Shown here: positions 1 to 5,515 of the stretch, piece after piece
Layout of the letters: the number at the start of each line of letters is the position of its first letter
How positions within the stretch are numbered: position 1 is the first letter of the stretch
Source: Xanthobacteraceae bacterium
Lineage (GTDB): Bacteria; Pseudomonadota; Alphaproteobacteria; Rhizobiales; Xanthobacteraceae
DNA: 5,657 nt
NCBI GenBank assembly: GCA_030037185.1
Contig: JASHRR010001496.1
Span: 1-5,657 of the forward strand
Direction of reading: 5' to 3'
The notes under the pieces: model-generated
What the model saw: only the letters and a program-made list of their open reading frames with translations
Databases searched by the model: none
Told to the model about the DNA's origin: nothing
Made by a program: the position numbers and the translations under genes

Positions 1-575
1 GCAATCCGGGCCCGCGCTTTGCCGGCAATCGACACAATATCGGCTTCATGGCGGTCGAAGCCATTGCCCGGCGCCACCGGATTGGCCCGTGGCGGCGGCG
101 CTTCCGGGGGGTCGCGGCAGAAGGTCCGATTGACGGTGAGCGTGTCATCCTGCTGCTGCCCGAAACCTACATGAACGAGTCCGGGCTGGCCGCCGGAGAG
201 GCAGCGCATTTCTACAAGATCGCCGCCGGTCACATCGTTGTCTTTCACGACGAGATCGACCTGCCGCCCGCCAAGGTACGGGTCAAGACCGGCGGCGGCA
301 CCGCAGGGCACAACGGGCTGCGTTCGATCTCGTCTCATGTCGGCAATGATTACCGGCGGGTTCGCCTCGGTGTCGGTCACCCCGGCGCCAAAGAGCTGGT
401 GTACCCTTATGTGCTCAGCGACTTCGCCAAGCCGGAGCGGCCCTGGGTCGAGGCTCTGTGCGACATCATTGCGGACAATATCGTCATGATCGTCAGGGGG
501 GAGGACGCCAGTTTCCAGAACAAGGTGCACCTCGCCATGCAGGCGAAGGGCTTCGGCGAGCCGAAGCCGCAATAA
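1..575 (+). CDS. pth: Peptidyl-tRNA hydrolase (Pth), 5' end missing
   Basis: This cytoplasmic enzyme cleaves the ester bond between peptide and tRNA on peptidyl-tRNAs dropped by ribosomes, recycling the tRNA. The frame is already open at base 3 with [15 protein letters not shown], the family's N-terminal signature, so the Met at 48 is internal. If the first Asn is Asn10 as in E. coli Pth, about nine residues lie outside the window and the protein is about 199 residues, close to the usual 190-200. Catalytic His20 (RHN) is present, as are the tRNA/peptide-binding residues Asn10, Asn67 (TYMNESG), Asp92 (FHDEIDLP) and Asn113 ([10 protein letters not shown]). The stop is TAA at 573-575. The downstream gene ychF is a frequent neighbour of pth in bacteria, but here a 436-base spacer separates them. 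The assignment is secure; only the start is unseen. Confidence 0.97.
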   Translation, partial: NPGPRFAGNRHNIGFMAVEAIARRHRIGPWRRRFRGVAAEGPIDGERVILLLPETYMNESGLAAGEAAHFYKIAAGHIVVFHDEIDLPPAKVRVKTGGGTAGHNGLRSISSHVGNDYRRVRLGVGHPGAKELVYPYVLSDFAKPERPWVEALCDIIADNIVMIVRGEDASFQNKVHLAMQAKGFGEPKPQ

Positions 576-581
576 CCGCGC

Positions 582-609
582 TTGACACTAAACCGCGGAA
601 ACACAAAAT
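582..609 (+). promoter_or_regulatory. Candidate sigma70-type promoter after pth
   Basis: A perfect -35 hexamer TTGACA (582-587, within CTTGACA as favoured in alphaproteobacteria) is followed 16 bases later by CAAAAT (604-609), which matches four of six positions of TATAAT. The expected start point near 616 lies just upstream of ATG at 624. Transcription would enter the spacer and could continue into ychF. The -35 sits in the loop between CCGCG (576-580) and CGCGG (594-598), directly after the pth stop. Evidence is sequence match only. Confidence 0.4.
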
Positions 610-623
610 TTGTCGGGTGAGCG

Positions 624-783
624 ATGAAGACCGTCACGGGACTCTTTACGATACGCTAGCGACACGATACGCGAAGTGATCGGGCGCGACATCGGACGCG
701 ATGCAAAGAGCGATCTGGATGTTGCCCTCGCGCTCATTCTAAGCCTGCTCTCAAAGCGTCAAATGAGTGCTCTCGGATCGTGA
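624..783 (+). pseudogene. Possible frameshifted short gene (relic)
   Basis: An ATG at 624, about eight bases after the predicted start point of the upstream promoter, begins MKTVTGLFTIR and stops at TAG 657-659. The opening MKTVTGLF resembles, from memory, the N-terminus of small alphaproteobacterial stress-type proteins that start MKTVTGLFD-x-Y. A second frame, open from 628, reads YASDTIREVIG from 652 and continues to TGA at 781-783, with a hydrophobic patch (ALALILSLL) near its end. One indel around 646-651 would join the two into a product of about 53 residues. I do not recognise the second part, and in G+C-rich DNA such an open stretch can arise by chance. The alternative is unrelated non-coding spacer with a chance start. 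Confidence 0.25.
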
Positions 784-1011
784 CCGCGTGCCGTTTGCCC
801 GGCGCTTTATGGGCGCACGGAGGCTTTCCTGTGTGGCCCCGTCGGGGTAGGAGGTGAGACTGGCGTGGCGCATTCAGGAGGCTGCCGAGTTCGGCACCGC
901 CGGCGGGGCACCAGATGCTTTCTGAGCGAGGACGCACGAGCGTCAGCTGGAAGGCCTGACCATAGTCAATGTTGCGGCATCAATCCCGGCAACTGTTCTG
1001 AGTAGACCAAC

Positions 1012-2109
1012 ATGGGTTTCAAATGCGGTATCGTCGGGTTGCCGAATGTCGGCAAATCGACGCTCTTCAACGCTTTGACGGCGACGGTGGCGGCGCAGGC
1101 CGCCAAATATCCCTTCAGCACCGTCGAAGCCAATATCGGCGAAGTCGCGGTGCCGGATCCGCGCCTCGAGGCGCTGGCGAAGCTCGCCAAATCCGCCAAG
1201 AGCGTGCCGACGCGCATCGCCTTCGTGGACATTGCCGGGCTGGTCAGCGGCGCTTCCAGGGGCGAGGGGCTCGGCAATCAGTTTCTCGCGGTGATCCGCG
1301 AGGTCGACGCGATTGCGCATGTGGTGCGCTGCTTCGAGAATCCCGACATCCCCCATGTCAACGACCGGATCGATCCGATTGCCGATATCGACACCATCGA
1401 GACCGAGCTGATGCTTGCCGACCTCGACAGCCTGGAGCGGCGCATCGACGGCCTTGCGAAGAAGGTGAAGGGAGGCGATGCGGAGGCCAAGCTTTCGCTC
1501 GACCTCATCAATCGCGCTCTCGCTCTGTTGCGAGACGGCAAGCCGGCGCGCTTCGTCGACCTCAAGGCCGACGAGGAGAAGGCCTTCCGCGGCCTCGGCC
1601 TGCTGACGTCAAAGCCGGTGCTCTATGTCTGCAACGTCGACGAAGCCGCGGCGGCGACCGGCAATGAGTTTTCGCGCAAGGTCGAGCTGCGCGCGCACGA
1701 GGAGGGCGCCGGCGTGGTGACGATCGCGGCCCAGATCGAAGCCGAGATCGCGGTGCTGCCGGCCGCCGAACGCGCCGAATATCTGGCCGCAATCGGCCTC
1801 AAGGAGGCGGGGCTCGATCGTCTGATCCGCGCCGGCTATGGTCTCCTGTGCCTGCTCACCTATTTCACCGCCGGACCGAAAGAGGCGAAAGCCTGGACCA
1901 TCACCCGCGGCACCAAGGCACCCCAGGCGGCGGGCGTCATCCATAGCGATTTCGAGCGCGGCTTTATCCGTGCCGAGACCATTGCGTATGACGACTATGT
2001 GGCGCTCGGCGGCGAGGCGGGCGCCCGCGAGGCCGGCCGTTTGCGCCTCGAAGGCAAGGAGTACGTGGTCGCCGACGGGGACGTCATGCATTTCCGGTTT
2101 GCGACCTGA
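1012..2109 (+). CDS. ychF: Redox-regulated ATPase YchF (OLA1 family)
   Basis: This is an Obg-related P-loop NTPase that prefers ATP over GTP, binds ribosomes and influences translation and stress responses. The product is 365 residues, the usual family length. The G1 P-loop is GLPNVGKST (residues 9-17), G3 is DIAGLVSGAS (73-82), with a hydrophobic residue where classical GTPases have catalytic Gln, and the G4 position is NVDE (208-211), the non-canonical NxxE that accounts for loss of guanine specificity. A helical, partly charged insert spans roughly 127-200. A C-terminal TGS domain (about 281-364) carries TRGTKAPQAAGVIHSDFE and ends DGDVMHFRF. The start MGFKCGIVG is the standard family N-terminus, although the upstream Shine-Dalgarno is weak (GAG near 1000). 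The first MaoC gene begins 16 bases after the stop, suggesting co-transcription. Confidence 0.97.
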   Translation: MGFKCGIVGLPNVGKSTLFNALTATVAAQAAKYPFSTVEANIGEVAVPDPRLEALAKLAKSAKSVPTRIAFVDIAGLVSGASRGEGLGNQFLAVIREVDAIAHVVRCFENPDIPHVNDRIDPIADIDTIETELMLADLDSLERRIDGLAKKVKGGDAEAKLSLDLINRALALLRDGKPARFVDLKADEEKAFRGLGLLTSKPVLYVCNVDEAAAATGNEFSRKVELRAHEEGAGVVTIAAQIEAEIAVLPAAERAEYLAAIGLKEAGLDRLIRAGYGLLCLLTYFTAGPKEAKAWTITRGTKAPQAAGVIHSDFERGFIRAETIAYDDYVALGGEAGAREAGRLRLEGKEYVVADGDVMHFRFAT

Positions 2110-2125
2110 CACGGGCGGGCCGGAC

Positions 2126-2584
2126 ATGCGCACCTTCGAGGACCTCAAAGTCGGCGATGTGATGGAATTCGGACCGCTCGCCATCACCGCCGCCGACATT
2201 AAGTCCTTCGCGGCACGATTCGATCCCCAGCCCATGCATCTCGACGAGGCTGCCGTCCAGAATACCGTCGTGAGCGGCCTGTTCGCATCCGGCCTGCATA
2301 TCGTGTGCATGCATATGCGCTTGTTCGCCGACGGAGTGCTGCGCGACAGCACCTCGATGGGCAGCCCCGGCGTCGAGGAAATACGCTACCTTGAGCCGCT
2401 GCGCGCAGGCGACAGCCTCACATTGCGGGTCGAGATCGTTGGTGCGCGGCCGTCCAGGAGCCGCCCGCAGATGGGGCTCGTCAATTTTCGCAGCCGCATG
2501 GTCAATGGCAATGGCAAGGCGGTGCTGGAGATGACTGAAACTCTGATGTTCGGGCGACGCGCCGGCCACGGGCTCGCGTCATGA
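2126..2584 (+). CDS. MaoC-like hot-dog dehydratase, first of tandem pair
   Basis: A 152-residue single hot-dog protein of the MaoC/(R)-specific enoyl-CoA hydratase group, which adds water to, or removes it from, acyl-thioesters. The true substrate is unknown. The start at 2126 gives MRTFEDLKVGD, matching the N-terminus of its paralogue; the frame is open further upstream, but that part lies inside ychF. FDPQPMHLDE (residues 32-41) supplies the Asp33-x4-His38 pair expected of the hydratase active site, followed by a central ASGLH helix and C-terminal strands (about 94-145). It follows ychF by 16 bases and its stop TGA overlaps the next gene's ATG (ATGA, 2581-2584), so translation is probably coupled. 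No catalytic residue appears missing. The family call is firm, the function open. Confidence 0.9.
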   Translation: MRTFEDLKVGDVMEFGPLAITAADIKSFAARFDPQPMHLDEAAVQNTVVSGLFASGLHIVCMHMRLFADGVLRDSTSMGSPGVEEIRYLEPLRAGDSLTLRVEIVGARPSRSRPQMGLVNFRSRMVNGNGKAVLEMTETLMFGRRAGHGLAS

Positions 2585-3078
2585 CGTATTTCGAGGATCT
2601 GCGTGTTGGCGCCCGCACGGAACTCGGCAGCCACACGTTCACGGCGGACGAAATCAAGGCATTCGCGCGGGAATTCGACCCGCAGCCGTTTCACCTTGAC
2701 GAACAAGCGGCAGCGCGTTCCCATTTCGGCGCGCTCTGCGCGTCGGGCTGGCACACCGCGGCCATCTGCCTGCGTCACGTCGTGCTGGCACGCCACCGCG
2801 AGCAAGCACAGGAGCGCCAGCGCGGCGAGACGGTCGCCAAGACCGGTCCCTCACCGGGCCTGCGCGATCTTAAGTGGCCAAGGCCAGTCTACGTCGGGGA
2901 CACCGTCACCTTCGCCCAGGAAATCGTGGAATTGCGCGCGCTCGCCGATCGCCCCGAGGTCGGACTGCGCATCGCGCGCCACACCGGCACCAACCAGCGC
3001 GGCGAACTCGTCTATTCAGTGCTGAGCAGTACCTTCATCGAACGGCATACGCCCAATTCGGATAGCATGGACGGCTAG
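2581..3078 (+). CDS. MaoC-like hot-dog dehydratase, second of tandem pair
   Basis: A 165-residue MaoC-family protein paralogous to the preceding one: 24 of the first 41 positions are identical and the active-site block FDPQPFHLDE falls at the same residues (Asp33, His38). Similarity falls later. This copy has a longer, charged linker (about residues 77-95, rich in Arg, Glu and Gln) before GPSPGLRDLKWPRPVY and the C-terminal strands. It begins within the preceding gene's stop codon, with no clear Shine-Dalgarno, so it probably relies on translational coupling and is made at a similar level. Two-gene MaoC units elsewhere (for example mycobacterial HadAB and HadBC) form heterodimers with only one catalytic subunit. 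Here both retain the Asp/His pair, so two homo-oligomers or a doubly active heteromer are possible. Confidence 0.9.
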   Translation: MTYFEDLRVGARTELGSHTFTADEIKAFAREFDPQPFHLDEQAAARSHFGALCASGWHTAAICLRHVVLARHREQAQERQRGETVAKTGPSPGLRDLKWPRPVYVGDTVTFAQEIVELRALADRPEVGLRIARHTGTNQRGELVYSVLSSTFIERHTPNSDSMDG

Positions 3079-3225
3079 GGCGCAATCGCCTCGGGTCCGC
3101 GGCCATCTGCGGCCAGGGCCTCGCCACACCGCTCGGGGAGAGTCAGTCGGAAAGATCACCCTCGGTGGCCTGCAAGCAGCCGGCGCGTGGCGGAACTGAC
3201 CGCCGATAGCTGGAAAATTTCTGTT

Positions 3226-3235
3226 GCGCATGCGC
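3226..3235. repeat. Perfect 10-base palindrome GCGCATGCGC
   Basis: GCGCATGCGC is its own reverse complement. It lies immediately before the TTGCAC element of a candidate promoter and 64 bases before the DUF2948 start. It could be a dimeric regulator site, but a short palindrome made mostly of G and C is not rare in this composition. Confidence 0.3.
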
Positions 3236-3236
3236 C

Positions 3237-3265
3237 TTGCACACGCGAAAATCCGATCCTAATTA
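3237..3265 (+). promoter_or_regulatory. Weak candidate promoter for the DUF2948 gene
   Basis: CTTGCAC (TTGCAC at 3237-3242) is followed after 17 bases by TAATTA at 3260-3265, within an unusually AT-rich stretch (about 3247-3282). The -35 is partial and the -10 is poor, so this rests mainly on position: it would give a leader of about 28 bases containing the ribosome binding site. The preceding gene ends 220 bases before the DUF2948 start, so a promoter is expected somewhere in this gap. Confidence 0.22.
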
Positions 3266-3285
3266 CGATAAGAAGTAAGTTTCCC

Positions 3286-3294
3286 AGGGAGGAA
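3286..3294 (+). promoter_or_regulatory. Strong ribosome binding site for DUF2948 gene
   Basis: AGGGAGGAA lies four bases before the ATG at 3299 and is the best Shine-Dalgarno match in the window. It fixes the start of the downstream gene. Confidence 0.6.
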
Positions 3295-3298
3295 CCCT

Positions 3299-3745
3299 AT
3301 GGAACTCCTCAAGCTCGTCGCCCTTGACCGGGACGACCTAGAGGTGGTTTCAACCCATTTGCAGGATGCCACGCTGAGTGTCGGCGACGTGCATTGGCGG
3401 CCTGCAGAAAAGCGACTGGTGATGAGTCTCGCCCGCTTCGATTGGGCAGGGTCGCTGTGTGAACTCGCCCAATTCCAGCGACGCCGCACGGCACTGCGAT
3501 TTGACCGCGTCAACAGCATCAAATGCCGCAATGTCGATTGTAAGGATAAGCGGGCGCTGCTCAACTTACTGGCGATCGAATTCGAGGAGCGTGACCCGCC
3601 CGGAGGTGTGGTGACCTTGACGTGTTCTGGCGGCGCCGCGCTGCGGCTCGAAGTCGAATGTCTGGAATGCGAGCTGGTCGATCTCGGCCCGGTGTGGATG
3701 GAGACGTGCCGCCCGACCCACACAGATGACATCAGGACGGCGTGA
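3299..3745 (+). CDS. DUF2948 family protein of unknown function
   Basis: A 148-residue protein recognised as DUF2948, an alphaproteobacterial family usually found just upstream of hisD. The N-terminus (LKLVALDRDDLEVVSTHLQD, residues 4-23) is the family's most typical block. A RFDW motif (46-49), a basic stretch QRRRTALRF (59-67) and the C-terminal LRLEVECLECELVDLGPVW (115-133) also fit. There is no signal peptide or membrane segment, so it should be cytoplasmic. The biochemical role is unknown. The start is fixed by AGGGAGGAA and the match to the family N-terminus. In relatives I recall murA directly upstream; here tandem MaoC genes precede it. A terminator-like hairpin follows the stop, and hisD starts 477 bases later rather than immediately. 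Confidence 0.88.
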   Translation: MELLKLVALDRDDLEVVSTHLQDATLSVGDVHWRPAEKRLVMSLARFDWAGSLCELAQFQRRRTALRFDRVNSIKCRNVDCKDKRALLNLLAIEFEERDPPGGVVTLTCSGGAALRLEVECLECELVDLGPVWMETCRPTHTDDIRTA

Positions 3746-3750
3746 GAGCA

Positions 3751-3773
3751 GCGCCCTGTTAGGCGCCGGTTTT
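3751..3773 (+). terminator. Candidate Rho-independent terminator after DUF2948 gene
   Basis: GCGCC (3751-3755) pairs with GGCGC (3762-3766) around a six-base loop CTGTTA. TTTT follows at 3770-3773 within GGTTTTCCTTAATT. The stem is only five all-GC pairs and the U tract is short and three bases off, so it may be weak. Its position five bases after the stop at 3745 supports the call. Confidence 0.4.
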
Positions 3774-3807
3774 CCTTAATTCTAATCGCGCGCTCGGCGC
3801 AGGATAG

Positions 3808-3822
3808 GCGCCCCGGGGGCGC
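3808..3822. repeat. GC-only inverted repeat
   Basis: GCGCCCC (3808-3814) and GGGGCGC (3816-3822) are perfect inverted repeats around a single G, giving a stable six-pair hairpin with a three-base loop. No T tract follows on the plus strand, so it is not a classic terminator. It shares the GCGCC core with the hairpin at 3751-3766. Confidence 0.5.
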
Positions 3823-3984
3823 AATCTCTCAAAGCATATCTCGCGCCGCGCCGCGCCACTCCGCAATGGGTGCGACCGAGCAGCCCCTCTCGGCGAACCG
3901 GCGAGCGCAAACCTGCTGCTTTCAAATTTTCGACAAAATGCGCGGCAACCACCTCGCTGCTGTGGCGTCGGTGGTGACCGTTTG

Positions 3985-4008
3985 CCGCGGATTGCTCGCC
4001 GCGGTTTT
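3985..4008 (+). terminator. Terminator-like hairpin within spacer
   Basis: CCGCGG (3985-3990) and CCGCGG (3999-4004), each self-complementary, can form a six-pair GC stem with an eight-base loop, followed directly by TTTT (4005-4008). On the plus strand this has intrinsic-terminator shape, but no recognisable gene lies immediately upstream. It could insulate hisD from upstream transcription or be a chance feature of GC-rich DNA. Confidence 0.3.
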
Positions 4009-4177
4009 CGGAAACATGGCGCTCAAGAGCTGCGTTCTGACGGCTGGCATAACCCGCGGGCGTGGTCCGGCGGTTATACTTCTAGCTGCGAGAAACCGTC
4101 TCGATGCGGATCCGGCTTCGCCGGTCGTTTGAGAAAACGTCTGATGAGCAATGGCAGATGGCGGCGCCATTTGCTAT

Positions 4178-4213
4178 CCCTCCCGCCGTCCTTCATGCGG
4201 GGGAGCGGGAAGG
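4178..4213 (+). promoter_or_regulatory. hisD leader with alternative hairpins around its ribosome binding site
   Basis: The pyrimidine-rich arm CCCTCCCGC (4178-4186) can pair with GCGGGGG (4197-4203, seven pairs including one G-U) or, alternatively, with GCGGGAAGG (4205-4213, eight pairs with one mismatch). The second pairing covers GGAAGG (4208-4213), the probable hisD Shine-Dalgarno nine bases before the ATG. The two structures exclude each other. No ligand-binding domain is evident upstream. The element also resembles the C-rich/G-rich palindromes often seen as intergenic repeats in rhizobial genomes. Confidence 0.3.
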
Positions 4214-4222
4214 CCCGAGGCA

Positions 4223-5515
4223 ATGCCTATCCATCTCGACAATAGAGCCGAGGATTTTGCCGCACGCTTTGCTGCGTTTCTGGCAACCAAGCGTGAGGGC
4301 GCCGCGGATGTGGAAGAGGCAGCGCGCGCCATCATTGCCGAGGTGGCGGCACGCGGCGATGAGGCCCTTTTGGCCTATACGCGCAAATTCGATCGCATCG
4401 GCCTGGAGCCCTCCGAACTGCGCATCACGCCGGCGGAAATCGACGATGCCTTCGGCTCCTGCGATCGCGCGGCGCGCGACGCGCTCGCGCTGGCCTGCGA
4501 GCGCATCGAGGCCTATCACCGCCGGCAGGTGCCACGCGACGAGCGCTTTACCGATCCGCTCGGGGTTGAGCTTGGCTGGCGCTGGACGGCGATTGCGGCC
4601 GTTGGCCTCTATGTCCCGGGCGGTACCGCGGCCTATCCGTCCTCGGTGCTGATGAACGCGGTGCCAGCCAAGGTCGCAGGCGTGCCGCGCATGGTCATGG
4701 TGGTGCCCGCGCCGGATGGTCTCAATCCATTGGTGCTGGCCGCCGCAAAACTGGCCGGGGTCGATGAGATCTATCGGGTGGGCGGCGCCCAAGCAGTGGC
4801 GGCACTCGCCTACGGCACCACGACGATTGCGCCGGTCGACAAGATTGTCGGACCCGGCAATGCCTATGTGACGGCAGCCAAACGCCTGGTGTTCGGCAAG
4901 GTCGGCATCGATATGATCGCGGGTCCTTCAGAGGTGCTGATCCTCGCTGGCAGCGGCGCCAATCCGGAGTGGATTGCCGCCGATCTGTTGGCCCAAGCCG
5001 AGCATGATTCGGCCGCGCAGTCGATCCTGATCACTAACGACGCTGCGCTCTCGCGCGATGTGGAGCGCGCTGTCGGAGCGCAGCTTGCGACGCTTCCCCG
5101 CGCAAAAGTCGCGCTAGCATCGTGGCGCAACTTCGGCGCCATTATCCTGGTGGATCGGCTGGATGACGCGGTGGCGCTGGTCGACGCGGTGGCGCCCGAG
5201 CATCTCGAAATCATCGCCGATGACGCTGAACGTCTGGCGGGTAAAATTCGAAACGCCGGCGCCATTTTCCTCGGCCCCCACACGCCGGAGGCGATCGGCG
5301 ACTATGTGGCGGGGTCCAATCACGTGCTGCCAACTGCGCGCTCGGCGCGGTTCTCCTCCGGATTGGGGGTGCTCGATTTCATGAAACGCACCTCGATCCT
5401 CAAATGCGGACCAGCGCAGCTCGCGCAGCTTGGCCCGGCCGTCATCACGCTGGCACAGGCAGAGGGGCTCGCGGCCCATGCGCGTTCGGTCGCACGGAGG
5501 ATCAACCGCCGATGA
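4223..5515 (+). CDS. hisD: Histidinol dehydrogenase (HisD)
   Basis: This zinc enzyme carries out the last two steps of histidine synthesis, oxidising L-histidinol through the aldehyde to L-histidine with two NAD+ in the cytoplasm. The product is 430 residues, the normal length. I chose the ATG at 4223 (MPIHLDNR) because it fits the family N-terminus and has GGAAGG at 4208-4213; the frame stays open to an ATG at 4151, but those 24 residues are not family-like. All key residues are present: zinc ligands Gln258, His261 (AQAEHD), Asp360 ([10 protein letters not shown]) and His419 (GLAAHA), and the catalytic Glu326-His327 pair (APEHLE). The signature [11 protein letters not shown] is at 228-238, preceded by [14 protein letters not shown] and VGPGNAYV. 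The stop overlaps the next start (ATGA). No other his gene is visible, as is common for hisD in this group. Confidence 0.98.
   Translation: MPIHLDNRAEDFAARFAAFLATKREGAADVEEAARAIIAEVAARGDEALLAYTRKFDRIGLEPSELRITPAEIDDAFGSCDRAARDALALACERIEAYHRRQVPRDERFTDPLGVELGWRWTAIAAVGLYVPGGTAAYPSSVLMNAVPAKVAGVPRMVMVVPAPDGLNPLVLAAAKLAGVDEIYRVGGAQAVAALAYGTTTIAPVDKIVGPGNAYVTAAKRLVFGKVGIDMIAGPSEVLILAGSGANPEWIAADLLAQAEHDSAAQSILITNDAALSRDVERAVGAQLATLPRAKVALASWRNFGAIILVDRLDDAVALVDAVAPEHLEIIADDAERLAGKIRNAGAIFLGPHTPEAIGDYVAGSNHVLPTARSARFSSGLGVLDFMKRTSILKCGPAQLAQLGPAVITLAQAEGLAAHARSVARRINRR

Larger units (their letters stand above)
576..1011. other. 436-base spacer between pth and ychF, no intact gene
   Basis: No reading frame here has a credible start, ribosome binding site and recognisable product. 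The left part holds a sigma70-like promoter and a possible frameshifted short gene, described separately. The middle (about 784-960) is G-rich; a minus-strand frame (734-937) and a plus-strand frame without a start codon (784 to about 1008) are open, but neither encodes anything I recognise. TGCCGAGTTCGGCA around 885-898 is a near-perfect palindrome. GTTGC at 971-975 can pair with GCAAC at 989-993 just before the ychF start. I see no tRNA, known riboswitch or insertion sequence ends. It may be remodelled or decayed DNA plus the ychF leader. Confidence 0.6.
3746..4222. other. 477-base spacer between DUF2948 gene and hisD
   Basis: No gene is supportable. A plus-strand frame at 3866-4132 (88 residues, starting MGATEQPLS) is open but has no ribosome binding site, no recognisable domain and a composition typical of chance frames. 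The left third carries many GCGCC/GGCGC pentamers, several as inverted repeats, plus three tandem GCGCC copies at 3843-3857. The middle contains a CCGCGG...CCGCGG hairpin followed by TTTT. The sequence ATAACC (4049-4054) is inverted as GGTTAT (4072-4077), with TATACT (4075-4080), a good -10 match lacking a -35 at proper spacing. The right end forms the hisD leader. Confidence 0.6.

Noticed and set aside
734..937. Minus-strand frame of 67 residues in the pth-ychF spacer
   Set aside because: It has no recognisable domain or convincing ribosome binding site, and G+C-rich DNA leaves such frames open by chance.
1838..2125. Upstream extension of the first MaoC frame inside ychF
   Set aside because: It is the shadow of ychF in another frame; the MaoC N-terminus begins at 2126 and aligns with its paralogue.
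1609..2352. Long minus-strand frame opposite ychF and the first MaoC gene
   Set aside because: It is an antisense shadow of two well-identified genes, with no motif of its own.
3097..3120. GC hairpin (CCGC/GCGG) after the second MaoC gene as a terminator
   Set aside because: The stem is only four pairs and no T tract follows.
4044..4080. Promoter for hisD using TATACT (4075-4080), or a sigma54 site at TGGCAT
   Set aside because: No -35 match lies 15-19 bases upstream of TATACT, and the GG-GC spacing required for sigma54 is not met.
4112..4130. CCGGC-TTC-GCCGG hairpin followed by TCGTTT as a terminator
   Set aside because: The stem is short, the T tract is only three and offset, and it lies in the hisD leader; such CCGGC hairpins are common by chance in GC-rich DNA.
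3866..4132. Plus-strand frame of 88 residues in the spacer before hisD
   Set aside because: There is no Shine-Dalgarno, no recognisable motif, and it spans a terminator-like hairpin.
4151..4222. Longer hisD reading frame starting at ATG 4151
   Set aside because: The extra 24 residues do not look like the family N-terminus and lie over the palindromic leader; ATG 4223 has a well-spaced GGAAGG and gives the standard 430-residue enzyme.
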